A DNA stretch of 64,000 nucleotides from Flavobacterium luteolum (GCF_027111275.1 NZ_CP114286.1:1302001-1366000); one strand, 5' to 3'. Counted from the stretch's first letter, positions 50,742 through 60,746 are shown. Notes: generated from the letters alone by a model not told the origin. Program-made: numbers and translations.

Positions 50742-51596
50742 TTACTCCACTGTAATAAAATGCAATTGTTCTAAATCACCATTATAGATATTAACATCAA
50801 CACGATGCTTGATTCCTGGTAAAGAAGCCTTTTCTGTAAACTGCCAAAACAGCCAATCATCTTCAATTTTTTCTCTGTAGAAGTTGTAATTGGCAATCCA
50901 GAACAAATAATCTCCAAATTCTTCTTTTAAAAAATCAGAATAATATCTTTCTCCTGAATAAATTATTGGGCGAACTTGATAATGTTTTTCTACTTTAACG
51001 AGCCAACGCTTTAATCCCTTTTTCAAACTGTCTAAAGATTGATTTTTAGGCAATTTTTCGATATCCAAAACAGGCGGGAGATCTCCCTTCTGCAATTTTA
51101 CTGTTTTGATAAAAAGATCAGCTTGCTCTATTGAATTTTCGTTAGGACGATAATAGTGGTAAGCACCGCGTATTATTTTATTCTCTTTTGCGCCTTCCCA
51201 GTTTTTTTTGAATTGCCTGTCTACACGATCATTTCCTGCAGTTGCTCGAATAAAAACAAACTGGACAGGATATTTTTCATCCAAGATTTCAACTTCTTCC
51301 CAATCTACTTTTCCTTGAAATTCAGATACGTCTATTCCAATTACTTTTCCTTTATGATTTTCTAGAACTCGAATATTTCGCACATCAGAAAGATGTTTGT
51401 CTACCTCATCTTCATCTAAAACTTTTTCTGTTTTAAAACCTAAGTAATAAGCAAGTCCCTTGCGATAATGATAGATTAATGCAATGAATAAAAGTCCGAA
51501 AAAAATCAGCAAAAGTCCTCGAAAAAGTCTACTCAGAAAAGATCTTCCTACTGGTTTTCTTGAATATGTTTTACGATAAGTCGTTTTTCTTGCCAT
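50742..51596 (-). CDS. GH25-family lysozyme-like glycoside hydrolase, membrane anchored
   Basis: 284 residues. A basic N-terminus and one membrane segment (about 24-46) anchor the protein; the GH25 barrel follows with IGIDVSEFQGKVDW, FVFIRATAGNDRVD, YHYYRP, and the catalytic acids in VLDIEKLP, ending WQFTEKASLPG. GH25 enzymes cleave peptidoglycan between MurNAc and GlcNAc. Likely in periplasmic cell-wall remodelling. It is nine bases downstream of pssA and probably co-transcribed. Confidence 0.92.
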   Translation of the reverse strand: MARKTTYRKTYSRKPVGRSFLSRLFRGLLLIFFGLLFIALIYHYRKGLAYYLGFKTEKVLDEDEVDKHLSDVRNIRVLENHKGKVIGIDVSEFQGKVDWEEVEILDEKYPVQFVFIRATAGNDRVDRQFKKNWEGAKENKIIRGAYHYYRPNENSIEQADLFIKTVKLQKGDLPPVLDIEKLPKNQSLDSLKKGLKRWLVKVEKHYQVRPIIYSGERYYSDFLKEEFGDYLFWIANYNFYREKIEDDWLFWQFTEKASLPGIKHRVDVNIYNGDLEQLHFITVE

Positions 51597-51605
51597 TAAA
51601 CAGAA

Positions 51606-52316
51606 TTACTTTTTCAAAAAAAGATTATTGATGATAGACAGTAATACATAAAAAGCAATAATCAGTGGAATCGCTATATATTGAAGGAAAACAATCATTA
51701 ATACAGAAATAATCAAAAATACAATTTGAAGTGCATTTTCTTTCAAACTGAATTTTTTAATTTTTAAAGCAAACAACGGAATTTCAGCATTTAAAATATA
51801 AGCACTGCATAATGTGATCATTAACAAAACCCATTGATTGGTTAAGATTTCTAAAACCATCAAAGAATCTGAAAATGAAATAACTAAAGGAAGACTTAAA
51901 ATAAACAAAGCGTTCGCAGGTGTTGGCAGCCCGATGAAAGAATCAGTCTGACGAGTATCGATATTAAAATTAGCCAAACGATAGCAAGATCCTAAAGTGA
52001 TAATAAATCCTAAAAACGGAATTGCTGGATGTGTTCCAAATTCGTGAGCGCTATTAGTAAACATGCTATACATAACATATCCTGGAGTTACACCGCTCGT
52101 AACCATATCTGCAAGAGAATCCAACTGTAAGCCAAGCGGACTTGACACTTTAAATAATCTGGCAAAAAAGCCATCAAAGAAATCAAAAAAGATTCCCAAA
52201 CAAACCATATAAAAAGCCATTAAATAATTGTTCTGAGAAACATAAACTATTGCGACACAGCCGCAGAAAAGATTTATTAATGTAATTAGATTTGGAATAT
52301 GCTTTTTAATGTTCAT
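51606..52316 (-). CDS. pssA: CDP-diacylglycerol-serine O-phosphatidyltransferase
   Basis: Makes phosphatidylserine, precursor of phosphatidylethanolamine. 236 residues, about seven membrane segments. The CDP-alcohol phosphotransferase motif is complete: DFFDGFFARLFKVSSPLG then QLDSLADMVTSG (D-G-AR-G-D-D pattern). psd is not in the window. A -7 element TAAATTTG precedes it. Confidence 0.94.
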   Translation of the reverse strand: MNIKKHIPNLITLINLFCGCVAIVYVSQNNYLMAFYMVCLGIFFDFFDGFFARLFKVSSPLGLQLDSLADMVTSGVTPGYVMYSMFTNSAHEFGTHPAIPFLGFIITLGSCYRLANFNIDTRQTDSFIGLPTPANALFILSLPLVISFSDSLMVLEILTNQWVLLMITLCSAYILNAEIPLFALKIKKFSLKENALQIVFLIISVLMIVFLQYIAIPLIIAFYVLLSIINNLFLKK

Positions 52317-52344
52317 AGCTTTAATTTTTGATAATCGCAGAGAA

Positions 52345-52352
52345 CAAATTTA
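52345..52352 (-). promoter_or_regulatory. -7 element of pssA
   Basis: TAAATTTG on the minus strand, 28 bases before the ATG. No TTG at -33. Confidence 0.4.
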
Positions 52353-52457
52353 GCATAATAACTCGATGAAAAACGAGTTTTTTTGAGAGTTTTTTATTTC
52401 TAAGTACGACTTTGGGAATATTTAAGTAAAGGAACTTATTAGATGAGTAAAATATTA

Positions 52458-52465
52458 TATTTTTG
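52458..52465 (+). promoter_or_regulatory. -7 element of the PorV2-type gene
   Basis: TATTTTTG, 42 bases before the TTG start codon. Confidence 0.4.
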
Positions 52466-52507
52466 ATGAAAATTTAAAACAGGCCTCGATCTGCAAAAAC
52501 ATATCAG

Positions 52508-53575
52508 TTGAAGAAATATTTAGTGTTTTTATTATTTTGGAGTTGTACTTTTCAATATGCACAAAGCGTTCGAAAATATTCGAATGAATTTATGAATATT
52601 GGAGTTGATGCCGCTTCTCTTGGAATGGCAAGTGCCGTAACTGCTTCTTCAAATGATGTAAATGCAGTTTACTGGAATCCGGCAGGTTTAACACATCTAG
52701 AAGATCATCAGATTGCTTTAATGCATGCTAGTTATTTTGCCAATATTGCACAGTACGATTATATAGGTTACGCAAGTCCGATTGATGACAGAAGTGCGTG
52801 GGGAATTTCGATGATTCGTTTTGGAGTAGACGACATCATGGACACGACGCAATTAATCGATAACCAAGGAAATATTGATTACAATAGAATCAGCCTCTTC
52901 TCTACTGCAGATTATGGTTTTACTTTTTCTTATGCTCGTAAACTGCCTGTTGACGGATTTCAATATGGAGTAAATGCTAAAGTAATTCGAAGAGTAATTG
53001 GAAAATTTGCCAATTCGTGGGGTTTTGGATTTGATATCGGACTTCAGTTTGAAAGAAATGACTGGAAGTTTGGTTTAATGCTTCGCGACATCACTACAAC
53101 CTACAACGTCTGGAATATTGATGAAGAAGAATATCAAAAAATTGCCAACGCTATTCCAGGAGAAAACAATACTTTACCAGAAAGCACCGAAATTACATTG
53201 CCAAAAGCGCAATTAGGAGTTTCAAAACGATTTGATTTTCATAATGAATGCAGTCTTGTAACTTCTGCAAATTTAAATATGCGATTTGAACAGACAAACG
53301 ATATTATCTCATCAAAAGCTATAAGTATAGACCCAGCTCTAGGGTTTGAGTTTGGTTATACCGATTTGGTTTTCGTAAGAGCTGGTGCAGGGAATTTTCA
53401 GAATGTAATGCAGTTGGATAATACCGAAAAAGTAAATTTTCAGCCTAATATTGGTTTAGGCTTTAGATATAAAGGCATACAAATTGATTATGCACTGACT
53501 GATTTAGGAAACCAAAGCACTGCATTGTATTCTAATATTTTTTCGCTGAAAGTAGATTTAGGTATCTTTAGATAA
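52508..53575 (+). CDS. PorV2-type outer-membrane protein (type IX secretion associated)
   Basis: 355 residues. It starts at TTG, chosen because it gives a perfect signal peptide (MKKYLVFLLFWSCTFQYAQS) and no in-frame ATG lies nearby upstream. The mature start NIGVDAASLGMASAV and VNAVYWNPAGL is the PorV/PorQ family signature, followed by a FadL-like barrel ending VDLGIFR. PorV shuttles type IX cargo to the attachment complex; PorV2 is a paralogue of less certain role. It is 35 bases before a DUF4105 gene. Confidence 0.88.
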   Translation: MKKYLVFLLFWSCTFQYAQSVRKYSNEFMNIGVDAASLGMASAVTASSNDVNAVYWNPAGLTHLEDHQIALMHASYFANIAQYDYIGYASPIDDRSAWGISMIRFGVDDIMDTTQLIDNQGNIDYNRISLFSTADYGFTFSYARKLPVDGFQYGVNAKVIRRVIGKFANSWGFGFDIGLQFERNDWKFGLMLRDITTTYNVWNIDEEEYQKIANAIPGENNTLPESTEITLPKAQLGVSKRFDFHNECSLVTSANLNMRFEQTNDIISSKAISIDPALGFEFGYTDLVFVRAGAGNFQNVMQLDNTEKVNFQPNIGLGFRYKGIQIDYALTDLGNQSTALYSNIFSLKVDLGIFR

Positions 53576-53610
53576 TTTAGAAACCATAAAACAATTAAAA
53601 TTTTAAAATC

Positions 53611-54747
53611 ATGAAAACTGTCATTTTCAAAAAAGCACTTTTTATTTTATTCTTCTTATCAAGCTTCATTGGCTTCAGCCAAAGTTTAGCTTTATCAAAA
53701 GAAGCAAAAATAAGCATTTTGACTTGCGGTCTTGGAAATGAAACTTATTCTTATTTTGGACATACCGGAATTAGAGTTTTAGATCCTGTAAACAATTTTG
53801 ACGTTGTTTACAATTACGGAACTTTTGATTTTAGAACCCCAAATTTTGTTTTGAAGTTTGCTAAAGGAGATTTGCAATATTTTGCAACTGTGCATTCGTT
53901 TGCCGATTTTTTTAATGAATACACTTACGAGAAAAGAAGTATTTATGAGCAGGAATTACTGATCTCTCAAGATTTAAAACAAAAGCTATTCAACCAATTA
54001 AATGCTGTTTTAGATTCTGAAGAGCGTTATTACACTTATAAATTCATCGATAAAAACTGTACTTCAATGGTTGTTGATGTAGTGAATAAAACTCTAGGCG
54101 GAAATGTAATTGTAAAAAAAGAAGACACAGACAAAACCTATCGTTCTATCTTATTTCCATACTTTGATGGTCATTTTTACGATCAGTTAGGTACCAGTAT
54201 TATTTTTGGAACTAAAGTGGATCAAATGGGAACTCGAATTTTTCTTCCTTTTGAATTAAAAAACAGTTTAGACAAAACTACTTTCCAAAACAGACCTTTA
54301 TCCGCTAAAAGCAAAACACTATTAGAGTTTACAAAAGAAACACCTAAATCTTGGTGGAATAACATTTACACGTATCTTTTTATTTTGCTTTTTGTAATTT
54401 TTGCCAAAAACAAAACAGTCGATAAAATCTATTTTCTGATTCTATCTTTAATTGGAATATTCTTCGTTATTATGGGATTTTATTCGTTTCACCAAGAACT
54501 GGCGATGAATTATAACGTACTGCTTTTTAGTCCGTTTTTATTGATTTTAGTTTTGTTTTCAATTTTCAAAAACAAACTTTGGACTTATAGATTTTCGTTG
54601 ATCAACTTTGTAATGCTTGTGATTTACTTTTTGTTTTTAATCAACAAGGCACATTTCTTTATCACCTTACCATTAATCATTACAAGCGGGGTGGTTTTAG
54701 TACGAACAGCAATTCGCAACAAAAAACCTATTCCGATTATAATCTAA
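53611..54747 (+). CDS. DUF4105 / Lnb N-terminal-like membrane protein
   Basis: 378 residues: signal peptide (about 1-24), a periplasmic DUF4105-like domain (about 30-220; CGLGNETYSYFGHTGIRV, NYGTFDF, FIDKNCTSMVVD with a conserved Cys and His typical of papain-like/NlpC folds) and a C-terminal half with about five membrane segments. Enzymatic action unknown, a thiol hydrolase is possible. Follows the PorV2 gene closely; it ends three bases from the stop of the convergent gene, with no hairpin in between. Confidence 0.83.
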   Translation: MKTVIFKKALFILFFLSSFIGFSQSLALSKEAKISILTCGLGNETYSYFGHTGIRVLDPVNNFDVVYNYGTFDFRTPNFVLKFAKGDLQYFATVHSFADFFNEYTYEKRSIYEQELLISQDLKQKLFNQLNAVLDSEERYYTYKFIDKNCTSMVVDVVNKTLGGNVIVKKEDTDKTYRSILFPYFDGHFYDQLGTSIIFGTKVDQMGTRIFLPFELKNSLDKTTFQNRPLSAKSKTLLEFTKETPKSWWNNIYTYLFILLFVIFAKNKTVDKIYFLILSLIGIFFVIMGFYSFHQELAMNYNVLLFSPFLLILVLFSIFKNKLWTYRFSLINFVMLVIYFLFLINKAHFFITLPLIITSGVVLVRTAIRNKKPIPIII

Positions 54748-54750
54748 AGT

Positions 54751-56145
54751 TTACTGACCTCTGTAAAATAAAACTGTGGTAATGGTTTTAAAAGTAATAA
54801 TCAGATCTAGAAATATACTTCTGTGCTTGATATAATACAAATCATACTGAAGTTTAACCAAGCTCTCGTCTATTGATTCTCCATACGAATAATTAACCTG
54901 CGCCCAGCCCGTAAGCCCTGGCTTAATTACATGGCGGGTTTCATAAAAAGGCATTACAGCAGCAATTTCTTCAACAAAAAATGGTCGCTCAGGTCTTGGT
55001 CCAATTACGCCCATATCTCCTTTTAAAACATTAATAAACTGAGGAAATTCATCAATTCTAGATTTCCGCATAAATTTACCAAAAGGAGTAACTCTTTTAT
55101 CATTATGAACGGCAAAAACGGCTCCATTTGTCTCTGAGTTTTCAGTCATTGTTCTAAACTTATAGATCTTAAAAATAGCTCCATTTTTCCCTACTCGTTC
55201 CTGAGTGTAAAAAAGACTCCCTTTATTTGCAAAAAAATTACAAATAAAAATTATCGGAATAAAAACTAAACTGATTAAAAGTCCTAGAACAGAAAACATA
55301 AGTTCTATAAGACGCACGAAAAACAAATACAGTTTATTGCTATTGCTTCTGCTAAAGGGAAAAAATCTATAAAAATCTCGTTCTATATGATGAACTGGAA
55401 TTCGCTGTGTTTTGGTTTCGTAAACTTGAGTATACTCACGTATACTATTTCCAGATTCTAATAAATGAAGTAATTGCTGATATAAATCGGGTGTAATACC
55501 ATCTGTTTTCTGAGAAGCAATTACAATCTCTGAAACATTATGCGTATACACGAAACGTTCTAAAGCTTCCTTTTTTATTTCACTTACATAATGAAAATCT
55601 AAATTTTCATCTGTAATAGAATCAGAGTTAACAAATCCAATAATTTTATAATGCGGATCTACATTTTCCAATCCTAAAACTAATTCTTCAACTTCTCTCT
55701 GATCACAAATCAAGACAACATTTTGAGAAAATCGATGAGATGCTAGGAAATAACAATAAAATAAACGCCATAAAAGCAATGTAATTAATATTGTAAAATA
55801 AAATATTGCAATTATTAATCGTTGTTTGGGTAATACAGGAGAAAGAACTGGCGTAAACAAATAAGCCAAAACAGTGGCAGTAGCAGTAAAAATGACATTC
55901 TGCAAAATCTGTAGATGATTACTTGCTACCTGCAAATTATAGATTTCGAAAATTACGCCAAAAACATAAAGATAGCTAACGAATAAAAGTATACTGTACG
56001 AGCTATTCAAATCGAAAGCGAAATAATGATAATCAAATATCGCGCTTAATAGATATAAAGCAAATAAAATAAAAACAGCATCAAAAGCAAGGAGTAATAT
56101 CTTCCTCTCCGAAATTTCGAAATGCATTCTAGACTTTGACAACAT
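54751..56145 (-). CDS. polyprenyl-phosphate sugar-1-phosphate transferase (polysaccharide initiation)
   Basis: 464 residues. The N-terminal half has four or five membrane segments and a CoA-binding-like domain; the C-terminal half is the bacterial sugar transferase, with the membrane segment near 270, FKIYKFRTMTENSE, RKSRIDEFPQFINVLKGDM and GPRPERP, then KPGLTGWAQVNY. It loads the first sugar phosphate on undecaprenyl phosphate (WcaJ/ExoY type). Last gene of the minus-strand cluster; a -7 element lies just before it. Confidence 0.94.
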   Translation of the reverse strand: MLSKSRMHFEISERKILLLAFDAVFILFALYLLSAIFDYHYFAFDLNSSYSILLFVSYLYVFGVIFEIYNLQVASNHLQILQNVIFTATATVLAYLFTPVLSPVLPKQRLIIAIFYFTILITLLLWRLFYCYFLASHRFSQNVVLICDQREVEELVLGLENVDPHYKIIGFVNSDSITDENLDFHYVSEIKKEALERFVYTHNVSEIVIASQKTDGITPDLYQQLLHLLESGNSIREYTQVYETKTQRIPVHHIERDFYRFFPFSRSNSNKLYLFFVRLIELMFSVLGLLISLVFIPIIFICNFFANKGSLFYTQERVGKNGAIFKIYKFRTMTENSETNGAVFAVHNDKRVTPFGKFMRKSRIDEFPQFINVLKGDMGVIGPRPERPFFVEEIAAVMPFYETRHVIKPGLTGWAQVNYSYGESIDESLVKLQYDLYYIKHRSIFLDLIITFKTITTVLFYRGQ

Positions 56146-56179
56146 TATTTTTCAGTTTGTTAGGGGCTTAAACTTGAGG

Positions 56180-56187
56180 CAAATGTA
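56180..56187 (-). promoter_or_regulatory. possible internal -7 element before the initiating transferase
   Basis: TACATTTG on the minus strand, 34 bases before the ATG, inside the polysaccharide cluster. It could allow separate expression of the initiating enzyme. Confidence 0.35.
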
Positions 56188-56202
56188 TTATAAAAAAAGA
56201 AT

Positions 56203-57552
56203 TTAACTAATGGAGTTTTCGCTTTTTTCAGGACTTTTTAGTTGAACAGAAAGAAGGCACAATGCATATACAAAAGCAGGCGCGGTTGTCCTCATTGCTG
56301 CGTGATTTATTGTTAAAATCCAAAATATATAAAAAGAATATGCTAATATATTTTGTCGATCTTTCATAAATACAAATAAAGGAGTAAAAATCAAAATCAA
56401 TAAATCAATAATTCCAATTGAGCCATGTTCTGCCAACATTCGGGTAATCTCACTATGGGTAGGTAAATCAATACCAGTTTGCTCCCTTCTTAACTCCTTA
56501 TTCTTTCCAACACCCACTCCAAAAATTGGGTTATCTAAAAACATTTGAATTTCCGTTTCCATAAGTACTTCTCTTCCACCTAACCGACTTTTTTTTTCCC
56601 TTCCAAACGCATCTTCATTTGCATAACGTTTGTTAATCATTCCCTTCGTTTCAAAAGAACTATATGCCCAAACTCCCAATCCACTTAAAAATAACATCAA
56701 GATAATAAATCCTATTTTAGGTTTAACATTAGGCTTTGCTTGAAAATACAGTACCATAGTAAGAATTAAAATCATTACAATTGCAGTAATTACTCCACCT
56801 CTTGAAAAAGTAATAACTCCTCTAAAAGCAAAAACAAAAACAAACCCTATATTAATCAATCTAATTAACTTATTTTTGGAATCAAAGAGCACTTTAAAAA
56901 AGAAAACGAACATTCCTAATCCTAGTACAGTAGATACTTGATTAGGTCCAAATCCTCCTGATGTACTAAAATTCGATTCTGTTCCCCTAATAACTTCCCT
57001 TATACTTGGTGTGTACAAAAAAAGATAAATTACCATTGTGACTAATGGCAAAGCAAATGATGTCATGATTTCTTTTAGCCTATCAAATGATATTTTTCTT
57101 TGATAACAATATATTGAAGAAATTGCTAGACAAACTGGCCCTAAAATATTAAAAGCAATTGCTTTACGCATATCTGTGTCAAAATTTAAGGAAACTGTTG
57201 ACAAAATGATACTTGGAACAAGCAATAACAGAAAAATCCAATACAAAAATCCATTTTTGGAAAATCCAGAATAAACCATTCCAAGAAACATAAAAATTAA
57301 CATCGAATACTTCCCAAATTCATTCAGAGTTCCTCCATTTGTCATTCTTAAAAGAACCTCCACTCCAACTATGTATGCTGAAATAACTAGAACTTGATTA
57401 TTTCTGTTTTTAGTTTTAACGATGTAGTAAAAACCAAAAAAAAATATTAGCAGGGTATAAAGTTTTGGTATAGATGGCAATACAAATATCAACACTCCTA
57501 AAAGAGCATGACATAAGAGTAGAAAAATATACGAAGAATCCTCTTTTTTCAT
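56203..57552 (-). CDS. O-antigen ligase/polymerase-type membrane protein
   Basis: 449 residues with about 12 membrane segments. The Wzy_C/WaaL-like periplasmic loop is present at about 325-385 (FLDNPIFGVGVGKNKELRRE and LPTHSEITRMLAEHGSIGI with the key histidine). Polymerase (Wzy) or ligase (WaaL) cannot be separated by sequence. It follows a glycosyltransferase gene with a one-base gap, so it is part of the operon. Confidence 0.9.
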   Translation of the reverse strand: MKKEDSSYIFLLLCHALLGVLIFVLPSIPKLYTLLIFFFGFYYIVKTKNRNNQVLVISAYIVGVEVLLRMTNGGTLNEFGKYSMLIFMFLGMVYSGFSKNGFLYWIFLLLLVPSIILSTVSLNFDTDMRKAIAFNILGPVCLAISSIYCYQRKISFDRLKEIMTSFALPLVTMVIYLFLYTPSIREVIRGTESNFSTSGGFGPNQVSTVLGLGMFVFFFKVLFDSKNKLIRLINIGFVFVFAFRGVITFSRGGVITAIVMILILTMVLYFQAKPNVKPKIGFIILMLFLSGLGVWAYSSFETKGMINKRYANEDAFGREKKSRLGGREVLMETEIQMFLDNPIFGVGVGKNKELRREQTGIDLPTHSEITRMLAEHGSIGIIDLLILIFTPLFVFMKDRQNILAYSFYIFWILTINHAAMRTTAPAFVYALCLLSVQLKSPEKSENSIS

Positions 57553-57553
57553 T

Positions 57554-58627
57554 TTAACTTGCTTGAAGCCAATTTAAATAGTTCTTTATAATTATTTTTT
57601 TAGAAAAGTTTTTTGAAATAGTTTCAGATAACTTCTCTCCAAAAGACAGACGAAGTTCTACATTTTCAATACACTCGATTAGCGACTCATAAAAAAGTTC
57701 TCCATTCATGCTTGGAACAAGCATCCCATTAATTCTATGTTTTACAATGGAATGGTTTTCTCCTACATCTGTTACCACAACTGCCATTCTATTCTGCCCA
57801 TATTCCAAAAGGGTAACAGGTAATCCTTCTGATTTAGATGTCAAAATTGCGATATCAGCTTGATTTAAAATATTTGAAACATCATCCCTTGATCCGTATA
57901 GAAATACATTACCATGTAATTCATATTCATCAATTTTTTCCTTAATCTCTCTTGAGTAATGATCTTCAAAATCTTTTCCCACTAGATGAAAACTCCAATC
58001 AGAATGAGATTGTTTTAGTTTTTTCGCGACTTTCAATAGCAAAAAGTGATTCTTTTGAGGCCTTAAATTAGCCAAAGATATAATTCTTTTCCCTTCAATA
58101 CCGTTTAAGATTGTGTGAACCCCTATATTTACTTCTTCTGAGGGGAAATTTGAAAAATAAACTACATTTTTGGCCTTTAATCTAGTTTCTGACCAATTTT
58201 TGAGATTTTGATTAACAGCAATTATACCGTTGAAGAAAAAAGCACTAAGCTTTAAAATAAAATGAGGCCGATCAGCCAAAAATTCATTATTGCCATAGTG
58301 ATCATGCCAAATAATTCTTAGAGAAGGTAATGTCAATTTCAAAAGAAAAGCTAAAAAAAAAGAAGTGCTATGGGCGTGAAGATGGCTAACCCTATTTTTT
58401 TTTACGTAAGAACGTAATTTACAAAAAGCTTTTCTATCCAACTGCTTTTTTTTGTTCAAAAACAAATACGAAACAGATTGATTAATTTGTTTTTGCAACG
58501 GGCCCTCTTTGCGTGTGGCAATAAGTCCTGAAAATTCAATTTCCTCTGCTAATGCATTCGCATAGCTTACCGCCATTCGCTCTGCTCCCCCAGCATCGAG
58601 GGAATCGATAATTTGGAGAATTCTCAT
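57554..58627 (-). CDS. glycosyltransferase family 4
   Basis: 357 residues from the ATG at 58625-58627, giving MRILQIIDSLDAGGAERM, the usual GT4 start; a TTG start at 58642 would add five residues and overlap the upstream gene. GT-B fold with the acceptor motif GGAERM, LHAHSTSFFLA, SLANLRPQKNH and the donor-site SKSEGLPVTLLEYG with the E-x7-E type arrangement. Transfers one sugar to the growing lipid-linked unit. The ATG overlaps the preceding stop (TAATG), so translation is coupled. Confidence 0.92.
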   Translation of the reverse strand: MRILQIIDSLDAGGAERMAVSYANALAEEIEFSGLIATRKEGPLQKQINQSVSYLFLNKKKQLDRKAFCKLRSYVKKNRVSHLHAHSTSFFLAFLLKLTLPSLRIIWHDHYGNNEFLADRPHFILKLSAFFFNGIIAVNQNLKNWSETRLKAKNVVYFSNFPSEEVNIGVHTILNGIEGKRIISLANLRPQKNHFLLLKVAKKLKQSHSDWSFHLVGKDFEDHYSREIKEKIDEYELHGNVFLYGSRDDVSNILNQADIAILTSKSEGLPVTLLEYGQNRMAVVVTDVGENHSIVKHRINGMLVPSMNGELFYESLIECIENVELRLSFGEKLSETISKNFSKKIIIKNYLNWLQAS

Positions 58628-59616
58628 TAATTTAAAATCCAATTTTTTAAGTCAATCCAAGTCCCTTTTAATGGACCAACAATATTAAAACTCTTTGATT
58701 GACTCTTTAGTCGATTACCATCATAAACATAATAGTAGCTATTATCATCTAATTTTTGAATATCAAACTGATGCATACCTGCGCTAAATTCTTTAATTTC
58801 TTTATGTGATTTTAAAAAATAAGGGGAAATTCTTTTTGTTGTATAGTTTCCGCCTTTAAAAGAAAAACGATATAAAGATAAACCAAACCCGTATCCATTA
58901 GTACAATTTTGCACTGGTAAAATTAAACCTTTCTTATCTGCAAAAAAACGGCCTCCAGGTCTTGCTTCAGTTCCCATTAAAGCTATAGGTCGTTTATGTA
59001 ACTTCCATTTACCAAAGAGAGAATCCGCTTGGTAAACAAACATATTTAATTTATCATCCGAGGCTACCATAATATTTAAAGAATCAGACAAATAAATTGT
59101 AGGATCTTTTAATTTTACATTATTCAGCAATGTGTCACATACTTTCCACTTAAATGGAAAATTTTGCGCTTTATACAACAAAACTGCGTTAGCTTGCTTA
59201 CTTTCAGGAATCATATAAAAATTGTTTTTATACTTAAAAACCTGTGGGTAAGACAAATGAAATTTTTGAGTTAATACAGTTCCTCTATATTGATAATTTT
59301 TCCCATCTGTCGAAGTCAATAAACCTACATCAGCATTTGTTTTTGTCTTCTGATGCTCAAAAAACAAATAAAAAGTATCTTTTTCTTTTAAAAAGAAAGG
59401 ATCTGCAAGAAACGATGTACTGTCATTTTCTGCTTTTAACTTTTCAATCGAATAAATTTTATTTTTTTTTACATCTATATTTTGAGGATAAATCTTGTCT
59501 TGACCATATCCTATCGACCAACCTCCACTATCATTTTGAAAGAAGGGTGTTCTATAATTTATAATTAAAATTGTTAAAATACCTAAAAACAGGAGTATGT
59601 AAACTAATCTCTTCAT
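58627..59616 (-). CDS. GINT1-like (glucosamine inositolphosphorylceramide transferase family) protein
   Basis: 329 residues with one N-terminal membrane segment (about 4-21). The rest is built of repeated blades, FLADPFFLKEKDTFYLFFE, YPQVFKYKNNFYMIPES, VKLKDPTIYLSDSLNIMVAS, matching the five-bladed propeller (GH43-like) domain of the GINT1 family. Bacterial copies occur in surface polysaccharide clusters and have no proven activity. It is fully embedded in the cluster (overlap one side, three-base gap the other), so a role in sugar transfer or trimming at the membrane is likely. Confidence 0.75.
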   Translation of the reverse strand: MKRLVYILLFLGILTILIINYRTPFFQNDSGGWSIGYGQDKIYPQNIDVKKNKIYSIEKLKAENDSTSFLADPFFLKEKDTFYLFFEHQKTKTNADVGLLTSTDGKNYQYRGTVLTQKFHLSYPQVFKYKNNFYMIPESKQANAVLLYKAQNFPFKWKVCDTLLNNVKLKDPTIYLSDSLNIMVASDDKLNMFVYQADSLFGKWKLHKRPIALMGTEARPGGRFFADKKGLILPVQNCTNGYGFGLSLYRFSFKGGNYTTKRISPYFLKSHKEIKEFSAGMHQFDIQKLDDNSYYYVYDGNRLKSQSKSFNIVGPLKGTWIDLKNWILN

Positions 59617-59619
59617 ACA

Positions 59620-60741
59620 TTATTGGTTTATTATCTTTTTTATTTCTGATTCAAAAACATTTAAAGTATATTTTCTCGACCAGTTTGATGCTTTTTCTCT
59701 CATTAAATGAAAATCCTCCGTGCTATTCAAAATATCCTCCAACTGCTGAATATCTCTTTCTAATTTTTTTTCTAATAAAAGACCTCTTTCGCCATATTCA
59801 AGCATAAATGGGACACAAGAAATAGAAGTTGCAATTGGGACACATCCCCAAAACATTCCTTCGGCTAGTACTTTTGGCCAGCCTTCACTTTTAGAAGGCA
59901 GAATAACAAAATAACTATATTGAAAAGCTTTGGTAATAGTTTTCCTGTCTTGATTCCCTTTTAATATAACATAATTTTGTAACCGATTTGTAATGATATA
60001 ATCTTCTAGAACTTTACGCTCTGGACCTTCTCCATATAAGTCCAAAGATACATTATATCCTTTTTTAAGCAGACCTTCAACTAACTGAATTGCATATAAT
60101 GGATCTTTACCAAAGGATAATGTTCCAACAAAAACAAAATTAATGGTATCTTTGAAGTCCATTTTTTTTAAAGGTACTTTTTCACTCTCAAAATAAGATG
60201 CAGTAAAGAAAGGTTTTATATTCTTGCTCATTTCCTCCCACTCTCCGTAAACTAAAACTTGCATATTTCGAGTTAAGAAAGTATTATTCAAAATCCATTT
60301 TTGTAAACGATATGTAAATGGCTGGATACTTTTAGGATCCCAATTACCTGCATATTTAGCTGTTTTGCTTTTTTTAGGAAAAACAATTTGAACTAAACAT
60401 CCAATTAAACCAACGTTTCCTGGACAACGCAAATGAATATGATCCGACCGTTTCATTGCCCAGAAAATTTTCCAAAAAATTACAGGAAATGCAAGTATTG
60501 ATTTTACAATATTGTGTAAATTGGTAATATTAAAATTAGGAATCTGTTTAAAATCAATATCTTCAAAATCGTAAAAATCGTCAATTTCAGATACAACTTT
60601 GTTAGATGCTAATGGCGCAACAATAAATAATTTATCGACGTATTTTAACCAAATATTCATTTCCTTCACATATGGTGAATATCCAAAATACCTGCCCTCT
60701 TTTTTAATATGGACAACATGAGTGATAATAGCGAATTTCAT
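59620..60741 (-). CDS. glycosyltransferase (GT-B, family 4-like)
   Basis: 373 residues. The C-terminal half has FVGTLSFGKDPLYAIQLVEG and LPSKSEGWPKVLAEGMFWG, the E-x7-E type donor site; the N-terminal half has an aromatic-rich sequence and HLRCPGNVGLIG. It probably adds a sugar to the lipid-linked repeat. Five bases after the preceding gene. Confidence 0.9.
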   Translation of the reverse strand: MKFAIITHVVHIKKEGRYFGYSPYVKEMNIWLKYVDKLFIVAPLASNKVVSEIDDFYDFEDIDFKQIPNFNITNLHNIVKSILAFPVIFWKIFWAMKRSDHIHLRCPGNVGLIGCLVQIVFPKKSKTAKYAGNWDPKSIQPFTYRLQKWILNNTFLTRNMQVLVYGEWEEMSKNIKPFFTASYFESEKVPLKKMDFKDTINFVFVGTLSFGKDPLYAIQLVEGLLKKGYNVSLDLYGEGPERKVLEDYIITNRLQNYVILKGNQDRKTITKAFQYSYFVILPSKSEGWPKVLAEGMFWGCVPIATSISCVPFMLEYGERGLLLEKKLERDIQQLEDILNSTEDFHLMREKASNWSRKYTLNVFESEIKKIINQ

Positions 60742-60746
60742 TTGAT

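Noticed and set aside
52361..52384. Hairpin AACTCG / CGAGTT followed by T run on the plus strand
   Set aside because: It lies in a divergent promoter region with no plus-strand transcript to end; probably chance or a minor regulatory fold.
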